64,000 bases of DNA from Luteimonas cucumeris (GTDB lineage Bacteria > Pseudomonadota > Gammaproteobacteria > Xanthomonadales > Xanthomonadaceae): NCBI RefSeq assembly GCF_007830035.1, contig NZ_VLKN01000003.1:186001-250000 (forward strand), given 5' to 3'. Position numbers and translations under genes: made by a program. Of the stretch, positions 17,028-25,992 are shown piece after piece. The stretch's first letter is position 1; each line of letters opens with the position of its first letter. The notes beneath the pieces are model-generated. The model made no database searches. It was not told the origin of the DNA and saw nothing but the letters and a program-made list of their open reading frames with translations.

Positions 17028-18302
17028 TTACCAGCTGTCTTCCAGCATCCGCGGCCGGCACGCCAGCCAGCCGCCGACCAGCAGCACCACGACGCTGGCC
17101 GTGAGCATCGCAAACGGCCACAGCCAGCCATGCGTGGCCTGGTGCAGGATGCCGAACAGCAACGGGCCCAGGCAGGCGAGCGCATAGCCCAGGCCTTGCA
17201 TGAAACCGGACAGCGCCGCCGAACCGGCCGGCGTGCGCGTGCGCAGGTTGATCAGCGTCAGCGCCAGCGGAAACGTGCTCGGCCCCAGGCCAAGCAGCGC
17301 CACCCACAACAACGGCGCTGCCATCGGCGCGAACAGCAGTCCGGCGAAGGCGCCGACATGGCAGGCGGCGCAGGCCAGCACGATCGGGAACGGATTGCGC
17401 ACGCGCACGGCGACCGCCGGCATCAGCAGGGCGCTGGCCAGGCCCAGCGTCGAGAACAACGCGACCATCGTGCCGCCGAACGCCGGCGATGCGCCGGCTT
17501 CGACCATCAGCTTCGGCAGCCAGGTGAACATCGAGTAGGTGATCAGCGAGGTCATGCCGAACATCAGCGCCATGCCCCAGGCCAGCGACGAGCGGCTGGC
17601 CTTGCCGCGCGCGGGTGGTGCCGACAGTTCCGGCGCCTCGTCGCCGGCGGCAACGGCATGGTCATGGCGGCGTGCGAGCGCCGAATCCTTGCGGCGTTCG
17701 ATCAGCAGTACGCCGATCCAGGGCAGTGCGGCGGCGACGGCGATCAGCGACCACACGCCTAGCGAAATCCGCCAGCCAGCGGCAGCGGCGAGCGGCACCG
17801 CGACCAGCGCGGGCAGGATGGTGCCGAACTGCAGCACGGTGATATACAACGTGCTGATCGCACCGACGCGATCCGGGAAGTAGCGCTTGACCAACGGCGG
17901 CAACACCACGTTGCCCATGCCCATGCCGGCCAACGCCACGACCGAACCGACCAGCAATCCGCTGGTGCCGCCGGCCATCGAGCGGGCGACCAGGCCTGCC
18001 GCGGCGAGCAGCATCGACAGCAGGGCGGCGCGTTCAAGTCCGATCCGGTGCGCGATCGCGGGCGTGGCCACGCCGAACACGGCGAATGCGGCGCTCGGCA
18101 GCATGCCGAATACGCCGGTCATGGTCGAGCCGAAGCCGAACAGCTCCTCCAGCTGGTCCAGCAACGGCGTCAGCGAAGTGACGGCGGTACGCAGGTTGAA
18201 TGCCGACAGCACGATGCCGGCCAGCACCAATGCACGGCCGTCCCAATGGCGGGGAGTGGATGCGGGGTCGAGGCGGCGGCGATCCCGCGATGGTGTGTTC
18301 AT
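17028..18302 (-). CDS. MFS transporter, CynX/NimT (YeaN) family
   Basis: This is a 424-residue inner-membrane protein with about 12 membrane segments. The N-terminal segment LVLAGIVLSAFNLRTAVTSL and FGMLPSAAFAVFGVATP, then GMGMGNVVLPPLVKRYFPDRVG, are characteristic of the CynX/NimT group, which exports or imports small organic compounds such as cyanate or nitroimidazoles in the named relatives. No substrate can be inferred here. A central hydrophilic loop of about 35 residues lies between the two six-helix halves. It has 11 bp between its start and the pgaD stop, on the same strand. Confidence 0.8.
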   Translation of the reverse strand: MNTPSRDRRRLDPASTPRHWDGRALVLAGIVLSAFNLRTAVTSLTPLLDQLEELFGFGSTMTGVFGMLPSAAFAVFGVATPAIAHRIGLERAALLSMLLAAAGLVARSMAGGTSGLLVGSVVALAGMGMGNVVLPPLVKRYFPDRVGAISTLYITVLQFGTILPALVAVPLAAAAGWRISLGVWSLIAVAAALPWIGVLLIERRKDSALARRHDHAVAAGDEAPELSAPPARGKASRSSLAWGMALMFGMTSLITYSMFTWLPKLMVEAGASPAFGGTMVALFSTLGLASALLMPAVAVRVRNPFPIVLACAACHVGAFAGLLFAPMAAPLLWVALLGLGPSTFPLALTLINLRTRTPAGSAALSGFMQGLGYALACLGPLLFGILHQATHGWLWPFAMLTASVVVLLVGGWLACRPRMLEDSW

Positions 18303-18313
18303 GCGCCGGTATT

Positions 18314-18826
18314 TTATCCGGCGACGGCGATCTCCGATGCCTGTTCACGCGGGATGATGCGTTGCGCGTCGTCGCGCACGCCGAGCAGCATCGAGAACCC
18401 GGTCGGCTGTGCGTCCCGGTCCATGTTCAGCATCGCGATCTTGCTGCCGGCCAGACCTAGCGCGATTTCCATGCTGGCGCCGAACGATCCGGCGATTTCG
18501 TCGTGGCCGACGTTGGCGTGCGCATTGCGACGATCCTTGCCATTGAAACGGAAGCGGTTGTACTCGGCCCAGGCGATCAGCAGCGCGGCGCTGGCCATCG
18601 CCAGCACCGGCAAGGCGATCAGCAGGAAGGGCTCGACGGCCTGCTCGCGCAGGTAGAGTTCGAACGTGGCGGTGCGGATGCCGATCAGCCACAGAATGAG
18701 CGTCGCCAGCGGCAGCCACAGGTAGGCGTACAGCAGCCAGAATGCGGCGGTCACGATGCCGAAGAAGGAGCGGTGCAGCCTTGGCAGCTGCCATGGTTTG
18801 TCGATGATGCGCGAATCGTGCTTCAT
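18314..18826 (-). CDS. pgaD: Poly-N-acetylglucosamine biosynthesis protein PgaD
   Basis: This 170-residue inner-membrane protein has two membrane segments (near residues 22-50 and 68-88). The start MKHDSRIIDKPWQLPRLHR and WAEYNRFRFNGKDRR match PgaD. In E. coli, PgaC and PgaD together bind c-di-GMP and form the PNAG synthase. It overlaps the 3' end of pgaC by four bases, closing the pgaABCD operon. A C-terminal tail longer than in E. coli (FSMLLGVRDDAQRIIPRE) has no known role. Confidence 0.85.
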   Translation of the reverse strand: MKHDSRIIDKPWQLPRLHRSFFGIVTAAFWLLYAYLWLPLATLILWLIGIRTATFELYLREQAVEPFLLIALPVLAMASAALLIAWAEYNRFRFNGKDRRNAHANVGHDEIAGSFGASMEIALGLAGSKIAMLNMDRDAQPTGFSMLLGVRDDAQRIIPREQASEIAVAG

Positions 18827-20070
18827 TTGATTCCCCTGTCCGGACTGGTCCAGATGGCGCGCCGGTTACGCCGTTTGAGCAAGGTCCTGGGTAGCGCGGT
18901 GACGGTGGTGAACAGGCTCAGCATCCAGTACGCGATCGGGTACCAGATCATCCAGTAGTAGTTGCGGCCGACGCGGGTCTCGTAGCGGCGATCGATGATC
19001 AGGCTGGCGGCGAACTGCATCAGGCACACCATTGCCAGGATCACGCCGTGCCAGGACGGCAGGATGCTGCGCACGTACAGCTGTTGCGGCATCGGCATGA
19101 ACAGGCCGAGCAGCCATAGCACCATGATGAACAGCATCGTGTAGGCCCAGGTCACGCTGAGCATGTATTCGAACAACACCGCCCACATGCGGCGCTTGCG
19201 CCAGCTGAGCAGGTCGCGGGTGTGGCGCAGCATCACCTCGACGCCACCCTGTGCCCAGCGCAGTCGCTGCCGCCACAGGCCCTTGAGGGTTTCCGGCATC
19301 AGGATGAAGCACAGTGCATTGGGCTCGTAGCGGATGTCCCAGTGGTCCATCTGCAGGCGCCAGCTGATGTCGATGTCCTCGGTCACCATATCGTCGGACC
19401 AGTAGCCGATCCGGTGCAGCGCCGTGCGGCGGAACGCGCAGATCACGCCGGACACGGTGAACAGGCGGCCATACACGCGTTGCGCACGCTTGATCATGCC
19501 GATGATCGAGGAGAACTCGCCGACCTGCAGCCGCCCGAGCAGGGTCGAGCGGTTGCGTATGCGTGGATTGCCGGTGACCGCGCCGACGCGCGGACCCGAC
19601 TGCAGGTGCCAGACCATCCAGTGCGTGGCGTATTCGTCGAGCAGGGCATCGCCGTCGATGCAGACCAGGTATTCCGAACGCGCCGCCAGCGCACCCATGC
19701 GCAGGGCGTTAGCCTTGCCCAGATTGCGGTCGAGATGGATGACGCGCAGGCGCTCATGTTGCTCGGCCAGCGCATCCAGCCGGGCGGCGGTGTCGTCGCT
19801 GCTGCCGTCGTTGATCGCGATCACCTCGAAATCCGGATAGTGCTGCGCCAGCGCAGCGGCCATGGTTTCGTCGACCTGTTCGGCCTCGTTGTGGCAGGGG
19901 ATCAGGATCGAGACGAACGGCAGCGTCGCGATCGTGGGCGGGTCGGTGCGCAGCCGCGCCTTCCGCTCGCGGCGGAAGTAGTAATAGAGGCCGCCGGACA
20001 TCCAGAAGAAGGACATCACGATCGGATAGAAGAAGGCGAACTGGAACAGCAGGGCAAGTACCGGGCTCAT
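18823..20070 (-). CDS. pgaC: Poly-beta-1,6-N-acetyl-D-glucosamine synthase PgaC
   Basis: This 415-residue family 2 glycosyltransferase polymerises UDP-GlcNAc at the inner membrane. Catalytic motifs are intact: INDGSSDDT, the DxD-type CIDGDALLDE, the TEDIDISWR acid and the QRLRWAQGG (Q/RxxRW) motif. Membrane helices are at the N-terminus and after residue 290. It overlaps pgaD and follows pgaB by seven bases, so all four genes are probably one transcript. Confidence 0.92.
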   Translation of the reverse strand: MSPVLALLFQFAFFYPIVMSFFWMSGGLYYYFRRERKARLRTDPPTIATLPFVSILIPCHNEAEQVDETMAAALAQHYPDFEVIAINDGSSDDTAARLDALAEQHERLRVIHLDRNLGKANALRMGALAARSEYLVCIDGDALLDEYATHWMVWHLQSGPRVGAVTGNPRIRNRSTLLGRLQVGEFSSIIGMIKRAQRVYGRLFTVSGVICAFRRTALHRIGYWSDDMVTEDIDISWRLQMDHWDIRYEPNALCFILMPETLKGLWRQRLRWAQGGVEVMLRHTRDLLSWRKRRMWAVLFEYMLSVTWAYTMLFIMVLWLLGLFMPMPQQLYVRSILPSWHGVILAMVCLMQFAASLIIDRRYETRVGRNYYWMIWYPIAYWMLSLFTTVTALPRTLLKRRNRRAIWTSPDRGIK

Positions 20071-20077
20071 GTCCGCC

Positions 20078-21946
20078 TCATTTCGCGATGTAGGGGAAGT
20101 TGCGTGCCGAGAACGCCTCGCGCGCGACTTCCATCGGCGGCGAATCGGCGATGAAGTCGTCCGGGTACCACGCCAGATGGCGCACGCCGCTGGCCTGAAG
20201 TTCGCGCACCTGTTGCTTCAGCGTCGCGCCAGGGATCGGCTTGCCGCTGCGCCAGTCGACGGTCTGCAGCTGGAATATCGTCTTCGCGAACGACGGATCG
20301 TGGCCGCGCACGGCATGTACGAGGTCGCGCATCCATTGCCGCGGTTCGTCGCTGTTCTCCATCCACGGCATGGCCATCAGCGCGGTGTGGTCGTAGGCCC
20401 GGTTGAAGCTGTCCAGGCGCTGCGCGAACCAGGCTTCGCTGGCCGGATCGAGCACCGTGTTCGCATAGAGGTTGCGTACGGTCTTGAGCTTGGGTCGCCA
20501 CTTCTCGGCGGCGCGCTTCAGTTCCAGCGTGAAGTCGATGAGCGCCTGCGTGCGCGCACCGGCGGCGAGGGCGGGCAGCTCGCCCTCGCGCAGGAAGGCG
20601 TCGTCATGGAACAGCAGGCCTTCGAAATAGCTGGCGATCGCCAGATCCTCGTAGACGTCGGCGATCAGCTGGCGTGCTTCCGGTCGGGTGAAGTCGAGAC
20701 GGAAGATTTCGTGGTCCTGTGCGTCGGGGATGGCGATGCGGCGGCGCAAACCGGGATCCGGCGGCTCATAGCCCAACACCGGCAGCCACGCGTAGACGAG
20801 GACATCGGCGCGGGTATACAGCTGCCAGGCGACGCGGTTGAACAGGTCCGCGCGCATCGGCAGGTGGCGATTGGGGAAATACAGCGCATCGGCGGAACCA
20901 TTGCCGTCGGGATCGGCGAACGCCTGCAGGAACACATGGCTGGGGCCGATCTGCTTGACGCGTTCGACCAGCGCGTCGAGGTTGCGCAGCTGCTGCGCCG
21001 GGTCGGCGTCGTAGACGTCGTCCAGGTCGACCTGCATGGCGCGCATGCCATCGAGTTCGAGGTCGTGGCGCAGGTCGTAGGCCAGGTCGGCGACGGTCGG
21101 GTTGTCCATCATCAACAGTCGCGCGAGTCCGTGCAGATCGCCGCCGAGCCGCGCGTTGCGGCCTTCCAGGTCGAAGGTGATGCGCATGCCTTCGCTGTCG
21201 GCGATGTCGTTGGCGACGCTGCTGTAGGCGGCATATGGCCACACGATCGAACGCGGCGCACGCCCCAGGTTTTTCCCGATCAGCGCACTGCTGCGCGCGA
21301 TGTCGGCGCGGACGCGCGCGCGGTAGGCGGCTTCGTCCTCGTAGCGCGCGCTGGCGGGATCGTAGATGCGGGTGATCGCCGCCGGCGTCTGGTTGCCCTG
21401 CGGGTTGGACAGCACGCCGTGATGCAGGTTGTCGGTGTGCGAGGCGATTTCGATCAGCCCGGAATCCTGCATCTCGCGCAGCTGCGCCCAGGTGACGAAG
21501 TCCTCATGGGTATACGGGCGGGGACCGAAATCGACGGTCTGTCCCTGCGGCAGGTCGACCCAGCCGGTGATCACTGCTGCCAGCGCCGGAAAATTGTAGG
21601 CGCGCAGCAGCGGGAACACGTGCGTATACAGGCTGCGCAGTCCGTCGTCGAACGTCAGCAGTACCGGCTTGTCAGGTAAAGCGGCGCGGCCTTCGGACGC
21701 GTCGATCAGCTGCGTCAGGCTGATCGGCTGGTAGCCCTGCGCCGACAGCCAGTCGAGATGCGCGGCGAAGTTCTGGGTGCTGATCGCATAGCTGTCGACA
21801 TCGCCCTTGGTGGCGACGTCGTCGCGAACGTCGTGGTAGCTGATCACCAGCAACTGTTCGGGCTCGGCGGCGAAGGCACCGCCAGCCTGGATCAGGCACA
21901 GCAAGGCGAAGGCGCGAAACCAATGCTTCAATCCATGGATACGCAT
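20078..21946 (-). CDS. pgaB: PNAG N-deacetylase/hydrolase PgaB
   Basis: The 622-residue protein has the N-terminal polysaccharide deacetylase domain with the metal motifs TFDDG (D100, D101) and ASHTDNLHHG (H170, H175), and a C-terminal glycoside-hydrolase-like domain with MQVDLDDVYDADPAQQ and MPWMENSDEP. Partial deacetylation lets PNAG leave through PgaA. The signal peptide FALLCLIQAGGAFAAEPEQ has no lipobox cysteine, whereas E. coli PgaB is a lipoprotein, so here it may be soluble in the periplasm. The start at 21946 follows the pgaA stop by one base, with GGGGAGAATGAG as ribosome binding site. Confidence 0.92.
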   Translation of the reverse strand: MRIHGLKHWFRAFALLCLIQAGGAFAAEPEQLLVISYHDVRDDVATKGDVDSYAISTQNFAAHLDWLSAQGYQPISLTQLIDASEGRAALPDKPVLLTFDDGLRSLYTHVFPLLRAYNFPALAAVITGWVDLPQGQTVDFGPRPYTHEDFVTWAQLREMQDSGLIEIASHTDNLHHGVLSNPQGNQTPAAITRIYDPASARYEDEAAYRARVRADIARSSALIGKNLGRAPRSIVWPYAAYSSVANDIADSEGMRITFDLEGRNARLGGDLHGLARLLMMDNPTVADLAYDLRHDLELDGMRAMQVDLDDVYDADPAQQLRNLDALVERVKQIGPSHVFLQAFADPDGNGSADALYFPNRHLPMRADLFNRVAWQLYTRADVLVYAWLPVLGYEPPDPGLRRRIAIPDAQDHEIFRLDFTRPEARQLIADVYEDLAIASYFEGLLFHDDAFLREGELPALAAGARTQALIDFTLELKRAAEKWRPKLKTVRNLYANTVLDPASEAWFAQRLDSFNRAYDHTALMAMPWMENSDEPRQWMRDLVHAVRGHDPSFAKTIFQLQTVDWRSGKPIPGATLKQQVRELQASGVRHLAWYPDDFIADSPPMEVAREAFSARNFPYIAK

Positions 21947-21947
21947 C

Positions 21948-24002
21948 TCATTCTCCCCAGCGGAATTCGGCGTCGAAGCCAACGTGGCGTTCGCGTTGGC
22001 CGTCGTAGACAGGGCGCGACCAGTTCAGGCCGTAGGCCAGCACCTTGCCCAGGCCGAAGCGCCATTCGTGTTCGTAGCGCAGCGACGGCACCCAGGCGCT
22101 GTCGAAACCGCGTTGCCGGTACTGACCGGTACTGGCGGTGAAGCGATGCCGGAAGTGGCGGTCGTAGCGTCGCCAGGCCAGGTGGTCGGCGCGCAGGCCG
22201 ATTTCCCATGAGCTGTCGCGCGATGGATTGAAATAGGGCGCGTCGTCGCGCGAGCCGCGGCTGGCGTACGCGCCGGCCAGGCCATGGAGGAGGAAATGCG
22301 GACGCGTCAGCAGGCGCTGGTCCAGGTCGACGGCCAGCGCATCGCGGCGGTTGTCGTCGTCGAAGCGGAACGTCTGCAGCGTGCCGCTCAACCGGGTCAG
22401 TTCGCTCGGATGGAAGTCGAGGCCGATCGCAGCCGAGTCGGCGGTGATGCCGCTTTCGCGCGCCTGCAGCGAGGCCTCCGGATCGGACTTGCGAAGCGCG
22501 ACATTGCCGTCGAGCAGGTCGCTGAAGCGCCAGTCCACGTCCAGCGCGATGCCGGTATCGTCGACCGCGTCGAATGCACGGTTGGCCTGCAGATGCCAGC
22601 CGAGGCGATCGAAACCGTAACGCACGCCGACACCGATGCGGCGGTCGTGTACCACTTCGTCGTCGAACTCCGCGGAACGGTCGACGCTGCCGGCAGTCAG
22701 GCGCCAGCGATCGTCGTGCAACGGGCTTTCGACCTCGAAGCCGTACGTCGCGTCGCGGCTGCCGAGCGGGGACACGCTGCTGGCGTCGCCGCGGCTGCGC
22801 CCACCTCCGGCAAAGGCGCGCCATTGCCAGCCCTGGTGTTGCTTCCACGCCTTGTCGGCCAGTTTCACCGGCAATGCATCGCCATGAGTGGACAGCAGGT
22901 TGTGGTGAATCGGCCGCGCCAGGTCGCTGCGCTGCAGCTGGGTCAGGGTTTCGGACTGCCCGACGCGGGCCTGTACGCTGAGCGGATCGATCGTGGCCGC
23001 CATGCGATGACGCTCGAGCGCGCGCTCGTTCCAGCCGCGCCGCTCGTAGATCGTGCCCAGCGAGGAATGCAGGCCGGCATTGTCCGGTGCGATCGCCAGC
23101 AGCGGTTCCAGCATCGCCTGTGCGCCGGCGAGGTCCTCGCCGTAGGAACGCATCATGGCGTAATTGGTTTCGGCCTCGTAGCGTTTCCAGTTGGCATAAG
23201 GACGCGGCGCTCCGTCGGCATTCGGCCACGCCGGATTCGCATCGACCACGGCCTTCAGTCCGGGCAGCGCGAGGTCGAAGCGCTCGCTTTCCATCAATGC
23301 GTAGGCGTGCTGCACCTGCAGGTCGTTGTTGCCGGGGTCGGCCTGCAGCGCCGCGGCGAACGCGATCGCCGCCTGTTCCGGCTGCTGCAGGGCCATCAGC
23401 GAGTCGCCAACGATGGCCATCGTGCGTCCCGGAACCGGCTGTGCCTCTTGCTGCAGGCGGGTGTATTCGTCGACCACCTCCTGGTGCCGGGCGAGCCGGT
23501 TGAGCAGATCGAGACGGTCCAGTCGCAGCCGCAGCGGCAGGGCGCCGGGATCGATCCCGGCACGGCTCAGGTAGTCGGTCGTGGCCTGGTCGGTCGCGCG
23601 GGCTTCATCGAGCAGGTGCTTCTCGTCGGCGACGTAGAGCCGGCTCCAGGAAGTCATCCGCGCGAGGCGGTCGGCTTCGATCCGCTGCGCTTCCTCCGCA
23701 CCGAACAGGTCCGCGCGTGCGCGATACAGCACCCATGCGCGATGGCGCGCGCCGATTTCCGTGAGCGTATGCACGCGCAGCACGTACAAGGTGTCGTCAT
23801 CGGGATAGGCCGCGGCGGTCTGCTCGATCAGCGCCAGCGCCGGCAGCCATTGGCGCTGGTCGCGCAGTGCGCGGATGCTGTCGAGAGACGCCGTGGGCGC
23901 GGAGTGCCGGGACGCGTCAGTTGTTGCCGCCGCGTTGCATGCAAATGGCGCGCACGCAATGAACAGCGCCAGCGCCAAAGGCGCACGGCGAATGAATGAC
24001 AT
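21948..24002 (-). CDS. pgaA: PNAG export porin PgaA
   Basis: The 684-residue protein has a signal peptide (MSFIRRAPLALALFIACAPF...), a TPR-rich periplasmic part to about residue 370, and a C-terminal beta-barrel ending WGE, as in E. coli PgaA. The TPR region includes LGTIYERRGWNERALERH. The barrel includes YGFEVESPLHDDRWRLTAGS and LRYEHEWRFGLGKVLAYGLN. It exports partly deacetylated PNAG across the outer membrane and starts the operon. The start at 24002 has AGGGGGAT upstream; a longer frame to 24056 would precede the signal peptide and is not used. A CRP-type site lies 40-55 bases upstream. Confidence 0.9.
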   Translation of the reverse strand: MSFIRRAPLALALFIACAPFACNAAATTDASRHSAPTASLDSIRALRDQRQWLPALALIEQTAAAYPDDDTLYVLRVHTLTEIGARHRAWVLYRARADLFGAEEAQRIEADRLARMTSWSRLYVADEKHLLDEARATDQATTDYLSRAGIDPGALPLRLRLDRLDLLNRLARHQEVVDEYTRLQQEAQPVPGRTMAIVGDSLMALQQPEQAAIAFAAALQADPGNNDLQVQHAYALMESERFDLALPGLKAVVDANPAWPNADGAPRPYANWKRYEAETNYAMMRSYGEDLAGAQAMLEPLLAIAPDNAGLHSSLGTIYERRGWNERALERHRMAATIDPLSVQARVGQSETLTQLQRSDLARPIHHNLLSTHGDALPVKLADKAWKQHQGWQWRAFAGGGRSRGDASSVSPLGSRDATYGFEVESPLHDDRWRLTAGSVDRSAEFDDEVVHDRRIGVGVRYGFDRLGWHLQANRAFDAVDDTGIALDVDWRFSDLLDGNVALRKSDPEASLQARESGITADSAAIGLDFHPSELTRLSGTLQTFRFDDDNRRDALAVDLDQRLLTRPHFLLHGLAGAYASRGSRDDAPYFNPSRDSSWEIGLRADHLAWRRYDRHFRHRFTASTGQYRQRGFDSAWVPSLRYEHEWRFGLGKVLAYGLNWSRPVYDGQRERHVGFDAEFRWGE

Positions 24003-24041
24003 GGTGTATCCCCCTGATTCCGTAAGACAGGCGACGCAATT

Positions 24042-24057
24042 TGTGATTTGCGTCACA
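24042..24057. promoter_or_regulatory. Perfect CRP/Clp-type operator upstream of pgaA
   Basis: TGTGATTTGCGTCACA matches the CRP consensus TGTGA-N6-TCACA exactly. It overlaps a second palindrome, GACGCAA...TTGCGTC (24033-24054). In Xanthomonas the CRP homologue Clp binds this consensus and is controlled by c-di-GMP, so the site suggests Clp control of PNAG synthesis. On the minus strand TTGTGC and TATGTG, 16 bases apart, could be promoter elements overlapping the site. Whether binding represses or activates is therefore open. Confidence 0.65.
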
Positions 24058-24183
24058 TATCGATTGGTATTTTAAGCACAATGCGTGCCAGATATCATCC
24101 GGATGAATCAAAAGGGCTGGGCATGACGAAGCCGCTGCAGCCGGTTGGTGCAGAAGCGGCGGATGTCGAAAAAGGGGTTCCCG

Positions 24184-24552
24184 CTACGGCAATGTGTCGC
24201 GCTCGGCGACGATGCTGGCCACTTCGGACATGTTCTCGGCTCCCCAGCTGCACAGCGGCACGAGCGCGTCGGCCAGGCTGCGCCCGAGCGGGGTCAGCGC
24301 GTAGTCCACGCGCGGCGGCACTTCCTGGTAATCGGTCCGCGCCAGCACGCGATGGGCCTCCAGGTCCTTCAGTTGCTGGATCAGCACCTTGTCGCTGACG
24401 CCTCCGATCGATCGCTTCAGCTCGCCGTAGCGCTTTGTGCCGTCGCGCAGGAAGAACAGGATCAGCGGTTTCCACTTGCCGGAGATGAGGTGGAGCGCGG
24501 CATCGAGCCCGCAGGAGAAGCCGTCACCGCAGATCTGGGGATGCGTCGCCAT
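24184..24552 (-). CDS. HxlR-family transcriptional regulator
   Basis: The 122-residue winged-helix protein has the HxlR pattern: ICGDGFSCGLDAALHLISGKW, then LRDGTKRYGELKRSIGGVSDKVLIQQLKDLE and the wing VPPRVDYALTPLGRSLADAL. The N-terminal cysteines (C8 and C14) could sense oxidants or electrophiles, as in related HypR/YodB proteins. It is divergent from the SDR gene across 71-80 bases that contain repeated half-sites, so it probably controls that gene and itself. Confidence 0.87.
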   Translation of the reverse strand: MATHPQICGDGFSCGLDAALHLISGKWKPLILFFLRDGTKRYGELKRSIGGVSDKVLIQQLKDLEAHRVLARTDYQEVPPRVDYALTPLGRSLADALVPLCSWGAENMSEVASIVAERDTLP

Positions 24553-24554
24553 CT

Positions 24555-24590
24555 ATACTTACCAAAAGGTGCATACTTGTTATAAGGTAA
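24555..24590. promoter_or_regulatory. Putative HxlR operator between the divergent genes
   Basis: Two direct copies, ATACTTACCAAAAGGT (24555-24570) and ATACTTGTTATAAGGT (24573-24588), are 18 bases apart. The outer TTACC (24559-24563) and GGTAA (24586-24590) also form an inverted repeat. This AT-rich segment stands out in a GC-rich region and sits between the HxlR gene and its divergent neighbour. Confidence 0.5.
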
Positions 24591-24623
24591 TCGCGAGCAG
24601 ATAGTCATGCAACCCCACCAAGG

Positions 24624-25367
24624 ATGCATGACGTGAACAGACTGGATGGAAAGACCGCCGTGATCACCGGCGGCGCTACCGGCATCGGCCGGGCGGCGGC
24701 AAAGCGCTTCATCGAGGAAGGCGCCTTCGTCTTCATCTTCGGCCGCCGGCAGGAAGCGCTCGACGCCGCCGTGGCCGACCTCGGGCCCAATGCGCGCGCT
24801 GTGAACGGCTCGGTTTCGGATGAGGCCGACCTCGACCGGCTCTATGCGGCGGTGAAGGCCGAGCGCGGGACCCTCGACATTGTCTTCGCCAATGCCGGGG
24901 CGGGGAGCCAGCTTCCGCTCGGCGAGATCACGGCCGGGCACATCGACGAAACGTTCGACACCAACGTGAAGGGCACGATCTTCACGGTGCAGAAGGCGCT
25001 GCCGCTGATGGGTACGGGCGGTTCGATCATCCTGACCGGATCGAGCGCCGGCACCACCGGCGCCCCGGCATTCGGCGTCTACAGCGCAAGCAAGGCCGCC
25101 GTGCGTAACCTCGCCAAGACCTGGGCGGAAGACCTGAAAGGCACCGGCATCCGGGTCAACGTGCTGTCGCCCGGGCCGACCGCGACCGAACTGGCCAAGG
25201 AGGCGCTGGGCGAGGAAGGCATGAAGGTCTTTGCCTCGATGAATCCGCTCCAGCGCATGGCCGACCCGGCGGAGATCGGGGCCGTGGCTGCCTTCCTCGC
25301 GTCGCAGGACAGCAGCTTCATGACCGCCAGCGAGGTCGCCGTCGACGGCGGCCTGGCGCAGATCTGA
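24624..25367 (+). CDS. Short-chain dehydrogenase/reductase
   Basis: This is a classical SDR of up to 247 residues. The cofactor motif is VITGGATGIGRA with FGRRQEAL after the second strand (NADP(H) preference is likely from the arginines). Then come NAGAG, the catalytic serine in LTGSSAGTTG, YSASK, and SPGPTATELAKEALGEEG. The substrate is unknown. The SD-like AAGGA at 24620-24624 overlaps the first ATG and sits eight bases before an in-frame GTG at 24633, so the true start may be the GTG. It forms a small unit with the next gene, 22 bases away, and with the divergent HxlR regulator. Confidence 0.85.
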   Translation: MHDVNRLDGKTAVITGGATGIGRAAAKRFIEEGAFVFIFGRRQEALDAAVADLGPNARAVNGSVSDEADLDRLYAAVKAERGTLDIVFANAGAGSQLPLGEITAGHIDETFDTNVKGTIFTVQKALPLMGTGGSIILTGSSAGTTGAPAFGVYSASKAAVRNLAKTWAEDLKGTGIRVNVLSPGPTATELAKEALGEEGMKVFASMNPLQRMADPAEIGAVAAFLASQDSSFMTASEVAVDGGLAQI

Positions 25368-25389
25368 CGCACCACCTAAGGAGAAACCC

Positions 25390-25992
25390 ATGAACTACGC
25401 AATCATCGGCTTCGGCCAGATCGGCCAGGCCCTGGCCAAGACGTTCGCCCGCAAGGGCATCGACGTCTCCGTTGCCACCACGCGCGCCCCGGAAAGCTTT
25501 GCAGCCGATGCGGCCGCGATCGGACCCGGGATCATTCCCACCACGCTCGCCGAAGCGGTCAAGGCGGACGTCATCTTTCTGGCCACGCGTTTCGAATCGC
25601 ACCCGGAGGTCGCGAAGGCGCTGCCCACCTGGGAGGGAAAGACCATCGTCGACGTGACCAATACCTACGGCGTGTCCCCCGAAGAGATGGGAGGATCGTC
25701 TTCCTCCAGGGTCGTCGCGCAGGCCTTCACCGGTGCAAGACTGGTCAGGGGCTTCAACCATCTGGTCGCTGCCGTCCTTGAACAGGATCCGGCGGTACAG
25801 GGTGGCGGCAGGCGGGTCGTATTCCTGGCGAGCGACGATGAGGGCGCCGCTGCGGAGATTGGTGCGCTCGCGGAAAATCTCGGTTTCGCGCCAATCCAGC
25901 TTGGCGGACTTTCCGAAGGTGGACTGCTCGTGCAGACGCGCGGAAAAACCTGGGGTCAACTGATCTTCAAGGACCTGGTCAGGTTCGCCTGA
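25390..25992 (+). CDS. NAD(P)-binding oxidoreductase, F420-dependent NADP reductase-like
   Basis: The 200-residue protein starts with a Rossmann motif, MNYAIIGFGQIGQALAKTF. The family segments LAEAVKADVIFLA, KTIVDVTNTYG and ARLVRGFNHLVAAVLEQDP follow, as in the NADP oxidoreductase coenzyme F420-dependent group (Pfam F420_oxidored). Many bacterial members do not use F420, and their substrates are not known. It is co-oriented with the SDR gene and probably under the same HxlR control. About 145 bases of unremarkable sequence follow before the tRNA terminator. Confidence 0.8.
   Translation: MNYAIIGFGQIGQALAKTFARKGIDVSVATTRAPESFAADAAAIGPGIIPTTLAEAVKADVIFLATRFESHPEVAKALPTWEGKTIVDVTNTYGVSPEEMGGSSSSRVVAQAFTGARLVRGFNHLVAAVLEQDPAVQGGGRRVVFLASDDEGAAAEIGALAENLGFAPIQLGGLSEGGLLVQTRGKTWGQLIFKDLVRFA

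Noticed and set aside
22284-23999. A 571-codon plus-strand reading frame opposite pgaA
   Set aside because: Its sequence lacks any motif and lies wholly within pgaA, whose barrel and TPR parts are convincing.
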